Shown: positions 1-6,835 of the stretch, piece by piece
Layout: the number at the start of each line of letters is the position of its first letter
Numbering within the stretch: position 1 is the stretch's first letter
Assembly (NCBI GenBank): GCA_903938955.1
Contig: CAJAFJ010000134.1
Span: forward strand, 1-9,141
Length of the DNA stretch: 9,141 nucleotides
Direction: 5' to 3'
Source: an uncultured beta proteobacterium
Lineage (GTDB): Bacteria; Pseudomonadota; Gammaproteobacteria; Burkholderiales; Burkholderiaceae
Notes under the pieces: model-generated
Told to the model about the DNA's origin: nothing
The model's input: the letters and a program-made list of their open reading frames with translations, nothing else
Databases searched by the model: none
Position numbers and translations under genes: made by a program

Positions 1-1613
1 ACGCGGCGTGGCGGGCCTTTGCGCCATGTCGCGGTATGGCGGGCATCTCAACCACCATCGGCACCAACTTCCTGGCCGAGTGCGATAGCGTTACCGAAGC
101 GGGTGACGTCAATGCAAGCTCTGCGGCAGAAGGAATTCGAGCCATCCTGCGCGGAGACAAAGATGATTTTGAAGCGCGCTACCCGTGCCATTCTTTGCCT
201 GAAAAAAGCTGGTATGCCATGCACGTCTCTCGACTGGCAGGAGTTAACACTGGAGATGGGGCGGTGGTGCTGTCATTCAACAATGCAAGTCAGCTCAAAC
301 CGGACCAAGAGGGACAACCGGATGCGAAAGCAGCCGCCATCGCGGAGAAACAACTCTTCATCACAAGCATTGCGGACCACCTGCCTGGCATGGTCGGTTA
401 TTGGGACAAGAACTTGCGGTGTCGCTTTGCCAACCATGCTTACCTAGAATGGTTCGGCAAATCGCCCGAGGCCATGCTGGGCATCAGTATTCAGGATTTG
501 ATGGGTGAACGATTGTTTGCGCTGAACGAACCGCATATCCGCCAAGCCCTGGCCGGTCAAAAACTGAATTTCGAGCGGACCCTGACCAAGGCGGACGGAA
601 GTACGGGTTACACCTTGGCAAATTACATCCCGGACATCAATGCACAGGGTGCCGTCGACGGCTTTTTTGTTCTTGTCAGTGACGTCACGCCAATGAAGCA
701 AGCTGAATTTGAACTGAAACTGGCAGACAGTGTTTATCAAAACACCCTCGAAGGCATCTTCGTGACCGATGCTGCGGGAACTATTCTGTCGGTGAATCCA
801 GCCTTCAACGTGGTAACCGGTTTCACCGCCGCGGATGCCATCGGCCAAACACCTCGCATTCTCCGTTCGAGTCGACACGACCCTGCCTTTTATGCTGCCC
901 TTTGGCGAGATTTGACCGGCAACGGCCAATGGCAAGGTGAAATCTGGAACCGACGCAAAAGTGGTGAACTATTTCTTGCGCGGCAGATTATTAAACGCAT
1001 TCCTGGCACAGACGATAAGTCCGTGCGCTACTTATCTGTGTTCAGTGACATCACTGAGCTTTGGCACAAGAACGAAAAAATCAAGCACCTGGCCTTTTAC
1101 GATGTGTTGACCGAGTTGCCAAACCGCTCGTTGTTGATGGACCGGCTTGAGCACCATATCGCCATGGCCAAGCGCGAACAGCGTGGCATGTCGCTCATGT
1201 TTCTTGACCTTGACGGATTCAAGTTCGTCAATGACTCGTTCGGCCACGAGATGGGCGATAACGTGTTGAAGACTGTAGCCGCGAAGCTTCAGGCCCAAGT
1301 CCGGGCATCAGACACAGTGGCCCGGCTCGGTGGTGACGAATTTGTCATTCTGCTTGACGAGCCGGCGAACCTGGATGAGGTGACCCATATTGCCAGCCGC
1401 ATCGTCACTGCCATTAATGAGCCCATGGAATTGGGCGGCAAAACGGTTCAAACCGGTGTTTCCATTGGCATTGCCATGTACCCCATTGATGGGCAGACGC
1501 CCTCGGAGTTGATGAACAGAGCCGATACGGCGATGTATGCAGCCAAAGACGCGTGTAAAAACACGTACCGTTTTGTCAAGCATTCAGCGAACAACTCGAA
1601 AGATGTCGCCTAA
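1..1613 (+). CDS. PAS-PAS-PAS-GGDEF diguanylate cyclase, 5' partial
   Basis: Predicted to make cyclic di-GMP from two GTP under control of PAS sensor domains. The reading frame is open to the left edge (first full codon at 3), and the residues before the internal ATG at 36 (W-R-A-F-A) still fit a PAS core, so the gene starts upstream. Numbering from that ATG: the end of a first PAS domain (about 1-70, with the typical YPCHS stretch), a second PAS (about 109-225, ending DVTPMKQAE), a third PAS (about 233-342, ending FSDITEL), then a GGDEF domain (about 351-515). The domain has the DxLTxLPNR entry motif, FLDLDGFK with metal-binding Asp, an intact GGDEF at 432-436 and an RxxD product-inhibition site (RASD, 423-426) exactly five residues before it. 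It therefore looks catalytically active and feedback-inhibited. No transmembrane segment is seen in the visible part and no EAL domain follows. The sensed signal is unknown. Confidence 0.93.
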   Translation, partial: AAWRAFAPCRGMAGISTTIGTNFLAECDSVTEAGDVNASSAAEGIRAILRGDKDDFEARYPCHSLPEKSWYAMHVSRLAGVNTGDGAVVLSFNNASQLKPDQEGQPDAKAAAIAEKQLFITSIADHLPGMVGYWDKNLRCRFANHAYLEWFGKSPEAMLGISIQDLMGERLFALNEPHIRQALAGQKLNFERTLTKADGSTGYTLANYIPDINAQGAVDGFFVLVSDVTPMKQAEFELKLADSVYQNTLEGIFVTDAAGTILSVNPAFNVVTGFTAADAIGQTPRILRSSRHDPAFYAALWRDLTGNGQWQGEIWNRRKSGELFLARQIIKRIPGTDDKSVRYLSVFSDITELWHKNEKIKHLAFYDVLTELPNRSLLMDRLEHHIAMAKREQRGMSLMFLDLDGFKFVNDSFGHEMGDNVLKTVAAKLQAQVRASDTVARLGGDEFVILLDEPANLDEVTHIASRIVTAINEPMELGGKTVQTGVSIGIAMYPIDGQTPSELMNRADTAMYAAKDACKNTYRFVKHSANNSKDVA

Positions 1614-1787
1614 GGGTACTGAAATTGGGGGGCCGCTTTCAGAAAACTAAATTGCATGCCGCGCCTTATCAGGTAACTATTAGCTGCCCACTACGTGTTT
1701 TGTAACAGCCAGGCCTGCATTTCGCTATGTGAGTCGCAGTCAGAGAGCTGACGTGAATTAGTCATGGCGTGATGGGTTACCGAACCC
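1614..1787. other. Intergenic gap after the GGDEF gene
   Basis: No gene or convincing terminator is seen between the cyclase stop codon and the ferredoxin-like remnant on the opposite strand. Confidence 0.5.
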
Positions 1788-2060
1788 TCAATATCGGGCC
1801 CTAATCATGGGCATCGATTGCAAGTAATGGTAGGCGACCTGCTCGTCTGCATAGCGATACTCAGCGCCCACCGGACAAGCGTTGCGCGCCAAGCATCGAT
1901 CCTCGCAAGGAGATGCGGGTTGCTTGCGAAAATCAAGGCAGGCCTGTAATCGCCATGCACCAGTTCTCTCGCTGGCCAATGCTCCGGCTGGGCAGGCTTT
2001 GATACAAGGCTTGTCGATGCAGGTATCGCAGGGTGACGGGAGCTCGCGGCGTGGCGTCAA
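1788..2060 (-). pseudogene. Ferredoxin-like [4Fe-4S] protein, 5'-truncated remnant
   Basis: The minus strand encodes about 90 residues resembling the C-terminal half of a ferredoxin-like protein of about 200 residues found in proteobacteria (size from memory). The cysteine pattern is C-x2-C-x4-C-x3-C-P near residues 11-24 (CDTC, then DKPCIKACPAGA), followed by the family's CLARNACPVG segment and a tail with YRYADEQVAYH. The only starts are a TTG at 2060 or further upstream, and the frame reads without stop straight into the tRNA-like sequence at 2068-2109. The normal N-terminal half is missing and no ribosome binding site is seen. I read it as the leftover 3' end of a gene cut off at the tRNA-fragment junction. 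It could instead be a short functional 4Fe-4S protein, but the abrupt loss of homology at the junction argues against that. Confidence 0.65.
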
Positions 2061-2067
2061 CGCCAGG

Positions 2068-2109
2068 TGGGTATGAGCCCAACGAGCTACTAGGCTGCTC
2101 CATCGCGCG
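2068..2109 (-). pseudogene. tRNA-fMet pseudogene (5' half only)
   Basis: On the minus strand, positions 2109 down to 2072 match 37 of 38 bases of the intact initiator tRNA at 8182-8145, from C1 through the CAT anticodon to A37. If one base is deleted at position 38, the match continues through CCCA to 2068. The T-arm, the 3' acceptor strand and CCA are absent, so no functional tRNA can form. The single mismatch (2091) changes the invariant D-loop G18 to A. The similarity continues beyond the tRNA 5' end into the promoter region (2110-2128), including a TATAGT -10 element. Downstream the sequence turns into the ferredoxin-like remnant. Confidence 0.85.
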
Positions 2110-2148
2110 TCAAGGGGGCGTACTATAGTAACGACTGAAGCGGCAGCC
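2110..2148 (-). repeat. Duplicated upstream region of tRNA-fMet
   Basis: Directly upstream (minus strand) of the tRNA fragment, this stretch parallels 8183-8222 next to the intact tRNA-fMet. Both have TCAAGGGGG on the plus strand, then 3-4 differing bases, then ACTATAG (TATAGT -10 on the minus strand). Beyond that, about 13 of the next 20 bases agree without gaps. The duplication therefore carried the tRNA promoter as well as the gene's 5' half, and has since diverged. Confidence 0.7.
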
Positions 2149-2162
2149 CTTACTAGTCGTTA
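2129..2162. repeat. 8-bp inverted repeat beside the tRNA fragment
   Basis: Arms TAACGACT (2129-2136) and AGTCGTTA (2155-2162) are perfect inverted copies around an 18-base spacer. There is no T run, so it is not a rho-independent terminator. It sits between the pseudo-tRNA promoter and the monooxygenase start, and could be an operator or the scar of a rearrangement. Confidence 0.4.
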
Positions 2163-2255
2163 AACCCGGACAGACGTCGGCCAAAACGATGCAAACTCGA
2201 ACGATTAATGACATGGTATGGTTCAAAAAACCAACCTCCATTCGCTCATAACATC

Positions 2256-3294
2256 ATGTCACTGAAACATCTACTCGGCATTGAACTCCCACTTATCCAG
2301 GCCCCTATGGCTGGCGTTCAAGGTAGCGCCCTGGCCATTTCGGTTTCAAATGCAGGTGGACTTGGCTCGCTGCCATGTGCCATGCTGGGAATTGAGGCAA
2401 TACGACAAGCGTTTTGGGAAATTCGCCTCCACACCAAAAAACCATTCAATGCGAACTTTTTTTGCCACACCGCCCCGTTGGCGGACCCGAAGCGCGACCG
2501 AGCTTGGCGGGCACTTTTTTGCTAACTATTACGCCGAACTCGGTATTGAAATCGCTGATATGTCCCCGGTTAATGCACGCAACCCATTCAATCGTGAAAT
2601 GGCAGAGCTTGTATGTGAGTTCAAGCCTGAAGTTGTGAGCTTCCACTTTGGGTTGCCCTCGCCTGAACTGCTTGCCATAGTGAGGAGTTCAGGCGCGAAA
2701 ATACTTTCATCCGCGACCACGGTCGAGGAAGCCTTATGGCTAGAGGCCAATGGTGTGGACGCGGTTATCGCCCAAGGGTTGGAGGCCGGTGGCCATCGAG
2801 GTATTTTCCTCACTGAGGACATCAGTACGCAAATGGGTACTTTTGCACTGACGCCGCAAGTCGTTGAAGCGGTCAAAATTCCCGTTATTGCGGCAGGAGG
2901 CATTGCAGATGCCCGAGGCGTCAAAGCAGCATTGGGCCTTGGTGCCTCCGCCGTGCAAGTAGGTACCGCTTATTTACTATGCCCTGAAGCCACGACAAGC
3001 AAAGTGCATCGCACCGCTCTGCGAAGTGACGGGGCACAAACCACCGCGCTGACCAACATATTTACGGGCAGACCTGCACGTAGCATCGTGAACCGCATCA
3101 TGCGAGAGTTGGGACCGATGAACCCCAATGCGCCCAAATTTCCATTGGCCACAACGGTATCGCTGTCATTGTGCCAAAAAGCCGAAAGCATGGGTAGCGG
3201 TGATTTCTCTCCGCTATGGGCTGGCCAAAATATTACTGGTTGCAAGGAAATCGGGGCAGAACTATTGACTCAAGAATTGGTTGGACTAATTTAG
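2256..3294 (+). pseudogene. Nitronate monooxygenase (2-nitropropane dioxygenase family), frameshifted
   Basis: The family comprises FMN-dependent TIM-barrel enzymes that oxidise nitronates such as propionate 3-nitronate in the cytoplasm. The first part (2256-2525) starts MSLKHLLGIELPLIQAPMAG, with the flavin-binding QAPMAG at residues 15-20, and stops early after AWRALF. The rest continues in the +1-shifted frame from about 2521 (ANYYAELGIE). It contains the QGLEAGGHRG segment with the expected catalytic His, and the phosphate-binding GGIADARGVKAAL and GASAVQVGTAYL stretches, ending at 3294. Removing one T from the run at 2515-2520 gives one uninterrupted protein of about 345 residues, normal for the family. 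The ATG at 2256 fits the family N terminus better than the ATG at 2208. No strong ribosome binding site is seen. It may be a recent pseudogene, a sequencing error in the homopolymer, or a slippage site. It is convergent with acuI. Confidence 0.88.
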
Positions 3295-3343
3295 AATTTT
3301 TCCAAGTGCACACGTTAACCCTTCTGTTTAACAGCCGGAGAAT

Positions 3344-4330
3344 TTAATCCCGATTCACGTCAACAACGACTCGGCCGCGTACTTGTCCCTCCAGTAATTC
3401 AGCGCCCACTTTGATGACGTCTGACAATCCGATTTCACTTGTTATTGCGTCTAGCTTGGTGATGTCGAGGTCGCTGGCGAGTCTTTGCCAGGCTTCTTGA
3501 CGCATGCCCAGTGGGGCCATGACACTGTCGATGCCATATAGGGTGACGCCGCGCAGGATAAATGGTGCCACTGTGGAGGGGAAATCCATGCCGCCTGCAA
3601 GCCCGCAAGCGGCAACGGCTCCGCGATATTTGGTCGTGGCACAGGCATTGGCGAGTGTGTGACTGCCGACGGTATCAATGACGCCGGCCCAACGCTCTTT
3701 GCCAATGGCTTTGCCTGGCGCTGAAAGCTCGGTCCGGTCGATGACCAGATGGGCACCAAGCGTCTTGAGGAACTCGGCTTCATGGAGGCGCCCGGTTGAT
3801 GCCACCAATGTGTAGCCCAACTTGGCAAGCAAGGCAATGGCGACACTGCCGACACCGCCATTGGCTCCCGTCACGAGAATCTCACCGTCCTGTGGCTTGA
3901 TGCCATGTTTTTCCAATGCCAGCACGCAAAGCATCGCGGTATAGCCTGCGGTACCAATGGCCATCGCCTGACGTGTCGTGAAACTGTTGGGCAGCGGAAC
4001 CAACCACTCCCCCTTCACGCGGGCTACTTCCGCCAAGCCGCCACAATGGGTTTCTCCGACACCCCAGCCGTTCAGTATGACTTTGTCTCCCGTCTTCCAG
4101 GCGGCGTTGGCACTTTCAATCACGGTACCGGCGAAGTCAATTCCTGGCACCATGGGAAAACGGCGCACGACCGGTGATTTTCCGGTTATTGCCAGTCCAT
4201 CCTTGTAATTGAGTGTTGACCATTCGACTTGAACCGTGACATCGCCTTCTGGCAGCACGGTCGGGTCGATGGTTTGAAGCGCGGCTTTGTAGCCGGCGTC
4301 ATCTTTGGTGATGAGAATTCCTTTGAACAC
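3344..4330 (-). CDS. acuI: Acryloyl-CoA reductase (NADPH), AcuI/YhdH family
   Basis: A zinc-independent medium-chain dehydrogenase/reductase expected to reduce acryloyl-CoA to propionyl-CoA with NADPH. This step detoxifies acryloyl-CoA arising from 3-hydroxypropionate, acrylate or DMSP catabolism. The length of 328 residues is typical. Visible features are the family signature STLNYKD (38-44), PGIDFAGTV (62-70), the nucleotide-binding [12 protein letters not shown] (153-164) in the Rossmann fold, and STGR (178-181), where NADPH phosphate is usually held. The start is GTG at 4330, preceded by AAAGGA with a 6-base spacer, a good ribosome binding site. Its stop faces the monooxygenase stop 49 bp away. 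Two perfect 14-bp palindromes lie upstream. The YhdH/AcuI assignment is strong; the physiological substrate is inferred from the family. Confidence 0.9.
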   Translation of the reverse strand: MFKGILITKDDAGYKAALQTIDPTVLPEGDVTVQVEWSTLNYKDGLAITGKSPVVRRFPMVPGIDFAGTVIESANAAWKTGDKVILNGWGVGETHCGGLAEVARVKGEWLVPLPNSFTTRQAMAIGTAGYTAMLCVLALEKHGIKPQDGEILVTGANGGVGSVAIALLAKLGYTLVASTGRLHEAEFLKTLGAHLVIDRTELSAPGKAIGKERWAGVIDTVGSHTLANACATTKYRGAVAACGLAGGMDFPSTVAPFILRGVTLYGIDSVMAPLGMRQEAWQRLASDLDITKLDAITSEIGLSDVIKVGAELLEGQVRGRVVVDVNRD

Positions 4331-4349
4331 GATTATTCCTTTGTGTGCG

Positions 4350-4363
4350 TATGCGTACGCATA
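4350..4363. promoter_or_regulatory. Perfect 14-bp palindrome upstream of acuI
   Basis: TATGCGTACGCATA is a perfect dyad ending 20 bp before the acuI start codon and just upstream of its ribosome binding site. Position and symmetry suit a dimeric repressor (TetR- or MarR-like), but no regulator gene is adjacent and the binding protein is unknown. Confidence 0.5.
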
Positions 4364-4395
4364 TGAAAAATGGAGCTAATTCACCAATTAGACGG

Positions 4396-4409
4396 CTGCC
4401 AATTGGCAG
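4396..4409. promoter_or_regulatory. Second perfect 14-bp palindrome upstream of acuI
   Basis: CTGCCAATTGGCAG is a perfect dyad centred 46 bp from the first palindrome, upstream of acuI. A related half-site (CCAATT) lies at 4384-4389. It could be a second operator or activator site. It has no T run and so is not a terminator. Confidence 0.4.
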
Positions 4410-4549
4410 GACGGCAAAGAGTGATTAATTACATGCTGATTCGACCCAACAGGCGATAGCGTACGGCAACCTCTCAACGCAGTGAAGTCAAGATTAGCAG
4501 CATCAAGAAGCCCCATGCTGCGAAACGGTCAAGTCATGACTTTGAAAAT

Positions 4550-4972
4550 TCAAGTTTTCTTTGGATAGAGGACCATTTGGGTGCATCGAAACAGGGCCAT
4601 CGTTTTACCTGTTTCACGGTGCGTGACCACCGCATCCCAAAGCTGAGTCGTTTTACCCAAATGCACTGCAGTCGCAATGCAGTCAATCGTGCCATCGCGC
4701 GCCGTACTCAAGAAGTTCGACTTCAGCTCAATGGTGGTGAATCCGGTGGCGCCAGTAGGTAGGTTGGCGATGCAGCCGTAGCCAGCGGAGGTATCGGCAA
4801 GCGTGACGACGGTTCCGGCATGCAGAAATCCGTTGGGGGCCATGAGTAATTTTTTGACTTGCAGTTCTGATTTCACCATCTTGGATTCGACATGGGTGAT
4901 AACAATACCAAGGTGCCCAGGCAGACTGTCTGCGCTGAGTTGATTGAAATGTTGAGGGGTGACCATTGGCAT
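4550..4972 (-). CDS. PaaI-like hotdog-fold thioesterase
   Basis: A 140-residue protein of the PaaI/YbgC-type hotdog superfamily, which hydrolyses acyl-CoA or aryl-CoA thioesters in the cytoplasm as a dimer or tetramer. The diagnostic segment N-G-F-L-H-A-G (47-53) followed by LADTSAGYG (58-66) corresponds to the family's HGG helix region, with the Asp at 60 near the usual acidic catalytic position. The conserved strand TIELKSNFLST (80-90) follows. The exact substrate cannot be read from sequence. The start is ATG at 4972 or a second ATG at 4966; neither has a clear ribosome binding site. It lies upstream of acuI on the same strand, but a gap of 219 bp with palindromes argues for separate transcription. 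Confidence 0.85.
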   Translation of the reverse strand: MPMVTPQHFNQLSADSLPGHLGIVITHVESKMVKSELQVKKLLMAPNGFLHAGTVVTLADTSAGYGCIANLPTGATGFTTIELKSNFLSTARDGTIDCIATAVHLGKTTQLWDAVVTHRETGKTMALFRCTQMVLYPKKT

Positions 4973-5049
4973 GTTGATTGACTGAGAGTTGAATTCGAGT
5001 TCATCGTAGCGCCAATGACTGGCTTGCTGTGACTTGTCGCTGGAGGGTT

Positions 5050-5081
5050 GGCCTAATTAGGCCGGTCTTCCAGCCGGCTGG
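5050..5081. promoter_or_regulatory. Paired perfect palindromes upstream of the thioesterase gene
   Basis: GGCCTAATTAGGCC (5050-5063) and CCAGCCGGCTGG (5070-5081) are perfect dyads separated by six bases, 78-109 bp before the thioesterase start. No T run follows on either strand, so they look more like protein-binding sites than a terminator. The bound factor is unknown. Confidence 0.4.
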
Positions 5082-5111
5082 GTCGCTAACGGATTACACG
5101 CACCATCGACT

Positions 5112-5134
5112 CCGTTTATTTTGCTAGTAAACGG
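5112..5134 (-). terminator. Possible stem-loop after the lysE-family gene
   Basis: Arms CCGTTTA and TAAACGG (7 bp) enclose a 9-base loop, 23 bp beyond the exporter's stop codon. There is no clear U run in the minus-strand transcript, so this is at best a weak or rho-assisted 3' end. Confidence 0.3.
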
Positions 5135-5156
5135 GCTTGCTTGCTTCGGGACAACC

Positions 5157-5786
5157 TCAATCCCTGACTGTCGCCATCAGAGCGGCGAATCCAATGAAGG
5201 CGCCGCCAGTGACGCGATTAAACGTTCGCAGTACATTGGCTCGCTGCAAATAGACAGACAAGCGTTTGCCACTCACCGCGTAGACGAAATACCAACTGGT
5301 TTCAATGATGGCAAATGTTGCCAGGAGTATGGCGAATTGGGGCAGCTGTGCCTGCTCGGGATTAATGAACTGCGGCAAAAAGGCGACGGCAAACAAGATA
5401 GCCTTCGGGTTGCTGGCAGCGACCATCATCCCTTGGCGAAACAGCGCGGGGGGCTTCACGGCAGGCACTATCAACTTGGACTCGTCCTCCGGCTCGTCAT
5501 GGACTGCTGCGCGCCAACTCTTGACGCCGAGGTACGCCAGGTAGGCCGCCCCGGCCAGGCGCAGCGCATCAAACACGGCAGGGAACATTTGCAGCAAGGC
5601 CCCCAGCCCAGCGGCCGAAATGCTCATCATGGCCAGTAACGAGGTCATGCAGCCAGCCATGGTCGCCATGGCTGGGTTTAACCCAAAGCGTGCACCATTG
5701 CTCAAGACCAACAGCATGTTTGGTCCCGGTGTACCGGACACCACAAACGTCATCAAGACAAAAAGCCACCAAGTTTGCAAAGTCAT
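5157..5786 (-). CDS. LysE/RhtB-family amino-acid exporter
   Basis: An inner-membrane translocator of the LysE superfamily exporting amino acids (threonine, homoserine, lysine, leucine and similar) by proton exchange. The 209 residues are hydrophobic, with about six membrane segments, and match the family length. The hallmark SGTPGPNML lies at 17-25, and the second signature ASNPKAILFAVAFLPQF at 124-140. The loop at about 95-115 is acidic and polar, as expected between segments. The start is ATG at 5786 with no strong ribosome binding site. A long hairpin lies 60-93 bp upstream. It is on the same strand as the unrelated exporter rhtA. The transported amino acid cannot be told from sequence. 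Confidence 0.93.
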   Translation of the reverse strand: MTLQTWWLFVLMTFVVSGTPGPNMLLVLSNGARFGLNPAMATMAGCMTSLLAMMSISAAGLGALLQMFPAVFDALRLAGAAYLAYLGVKSWRAAVHDEPEDESKLIVPAVKPPALFRQGMMVAASNPKAILFAVAFLPQFINPEQAQLPQFAILLATFAIIETSWYFVYAVSGKRLSVYLQRANVLRTFNRVTGGAFIGFAALMATVRD

Positions 5787-5845
5787 TTCAATTTTTCAGT
5801 TGTAGCGGGGTGGGGATATTCACCATCTATTGTGCGACTGTTATT

Positions 5846-5878
5846 TTGGTGTTCATGTGAGCACATGAAGTTCACCAA
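5846..5878. promoter_or_regulatory. Long interrupted palindrome upstream of the lysE-family gene
   Basis: The perfect core TTCATGTG-AG-CACATGAA (5852-5869) is extended by outer arms TTGGTG (5846-5851) and CACCAA (5873-5878), with a 3-base bulge (GTT) on one side. This gives 14 paired positions. It lies between the end of rhtA and the start of the lysE-family gene. Neither strand has a following T run, so an operator or a leader hairpin is more likely than an intrinsic terminator. Confidence 0.5.
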
Positions 5879-5930
5879 GCGCAAAGAGCCGCATGCCCCT
5901 TAAATACAGCGACGGTCCGTGCGCAGGGAT

Positions 5931-6818
5931 TCACATCACCACTTCTGCAGCAACGTTCTTTGGCTGGTCATGACGCGCTGTAACCGAACTGCCGACAGCT
6001 GCCAGCATGGTGCAGATAATAGCCAGCCATTGCAGACCACTCAGATGTTCATCGAGCATCAGCAGGCCCAGCAGTGCGGCAACCGCTGGCTCCATGCTGG
6101 TCATGATGCCAAAGGCCTCTTGCGGCAGGCGCTTCAAGGCCACCATCTCCAGTGATATCGGCACGGCACTGGAGATGGCAGCCACACCCAGCCCAAACAG
6201 CAGGATGCGGGGCTCAAGCAAGTCTGAGCCCGCCTGCCAGACACCAAACGGAACCACGGTGATGGCCGCCACAGTCAGGCCCAACGCCACGGAGTGACCC
6301 GCATGCAAATGGCCCACGCGTTTACCAAACACGATGTAGGCGCCCCAGCATACCGCTGCGGCCAGTGCGTACAAAACACCTTCAAGGTCCAAACTTGCCA
6401 CGTCATGGCCAAGCGGCAATAACAAACCCAGTCCGAGTAGGGCCAGTGTCAGCCAGACAAAGTCAATCGGCCTGCGCGAAGAAATCATGGCCACCGCCAG
6501 CGGCCCGGAAAACTCGATGGCGACCGCCACGCCAAACGGGATAGTGCGTAGTGACATGTAAAACAGCAGGTTCATAAAACCCAATGCAACTCCGTAACGC
6601 AGGAGGGACAGTGCATCGGCGTGCGAAAGCGGCCATCGCCATGGCCGCCACAATGTCAGTAATAACAGGGCAGAAAAGCCGACCCGCAAAGCGGTGGTAC
6701 CCAAGGAACCCACTTGTGGGAAAAGTTGTTTCGCGAAGGAGGTGCCAATACCCAGCGCGGTCACTGAGCCTAGTACGGCAAGCAGAGGCAAGGCATTAGT
6801 GAATCGGTGCGAGGTCAT
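5931..6818 (-). CDS. rhtA: RhtA-type threonine/homoserine exporter (DMT/EamA family)
   Basis: An inner-membrane exporter of the drug/metabolite transporter superfamily with two EamA repeats and about ten membrane segments. It is closely similar to E. coli RhtA as I remember it. Shared stretches include TALR, FYxS, GxAVAxEFxGPLAVA, SSRRPxDFVW, LLPLGxDV, SLEMxAL, RLP and MSMEPAxAA. I chose the ATG at 6818 because it gives 295 residues, the length I recall for E. coli RhtA. A TTG at 6845 or a GTG at 6833 (GGGG six bases upstream) would add a few residues and overlap or abut the preceding gene. The AAAGG before 6818 is too close to be a good site, so the exact start is uncertain. It follows the DUF3024 gene by 17 bp and probably shares its transcript. 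Confidence 0.88.
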   Translation of the reverse strand: MTSHRFTNALPLLAVLGSVTALGIGTSFAKQLFPQVGSLGTTALRVGFSALLLLTLWRPWRWPLSHADALSLLRYGVALGFMNLLFYMSLRTIPFGVAVAIEFSGPLAVAMISSRRPIDFVWLTLALLGLGLLLPLGHDVASLDLEGVLYALAAAVCWGAYIVFGKRVGHLHAGHSVALGLTVAAITVVPFGVWQAGSDLLEPRILLFGLGVAAISSAVPISLEMVALKRLPQEAFGIMTSMEPAVAALLGLLMLDEHLSGLQWLAIICTMLAAVGSSVTARHDQPKNVAAEVVM

Positions 6819-6835
6819 CCTTTGAGCATACACAG

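Noticed and set aside
444..935. A 163-codon minus-strand frame inside the GGDEF gene
   Set aside because: It is antisense to strongly conserved PAS coding sequence and its translation has no domain-like features.
2515..2525. Programmed ribosomal frameshift in the monooxygenase
   Set aside because: The needed shift is +1 and no classical slippery heptamer with a downstream structure is evident. A homopolymer indel is the simpler explanation, so it is kept only as an alternative.
3304..3335. GTTAAC...TTAAC inverted repeat between the convergent monooxygenase and acuI stops as a shared terminator
   Set aside because: The stem is only about five A-T-rich pairs and lacks T runs at the right distance on either strand.
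5121..5639. A 172-codon plus-strand frame opposite the lysE-family gene
   Set aside because: It is rich in Q, H, R and G, as expected of the reverse of a membrane-protein gene, and has no recognisable motif. The exporter on the other strand is clear.
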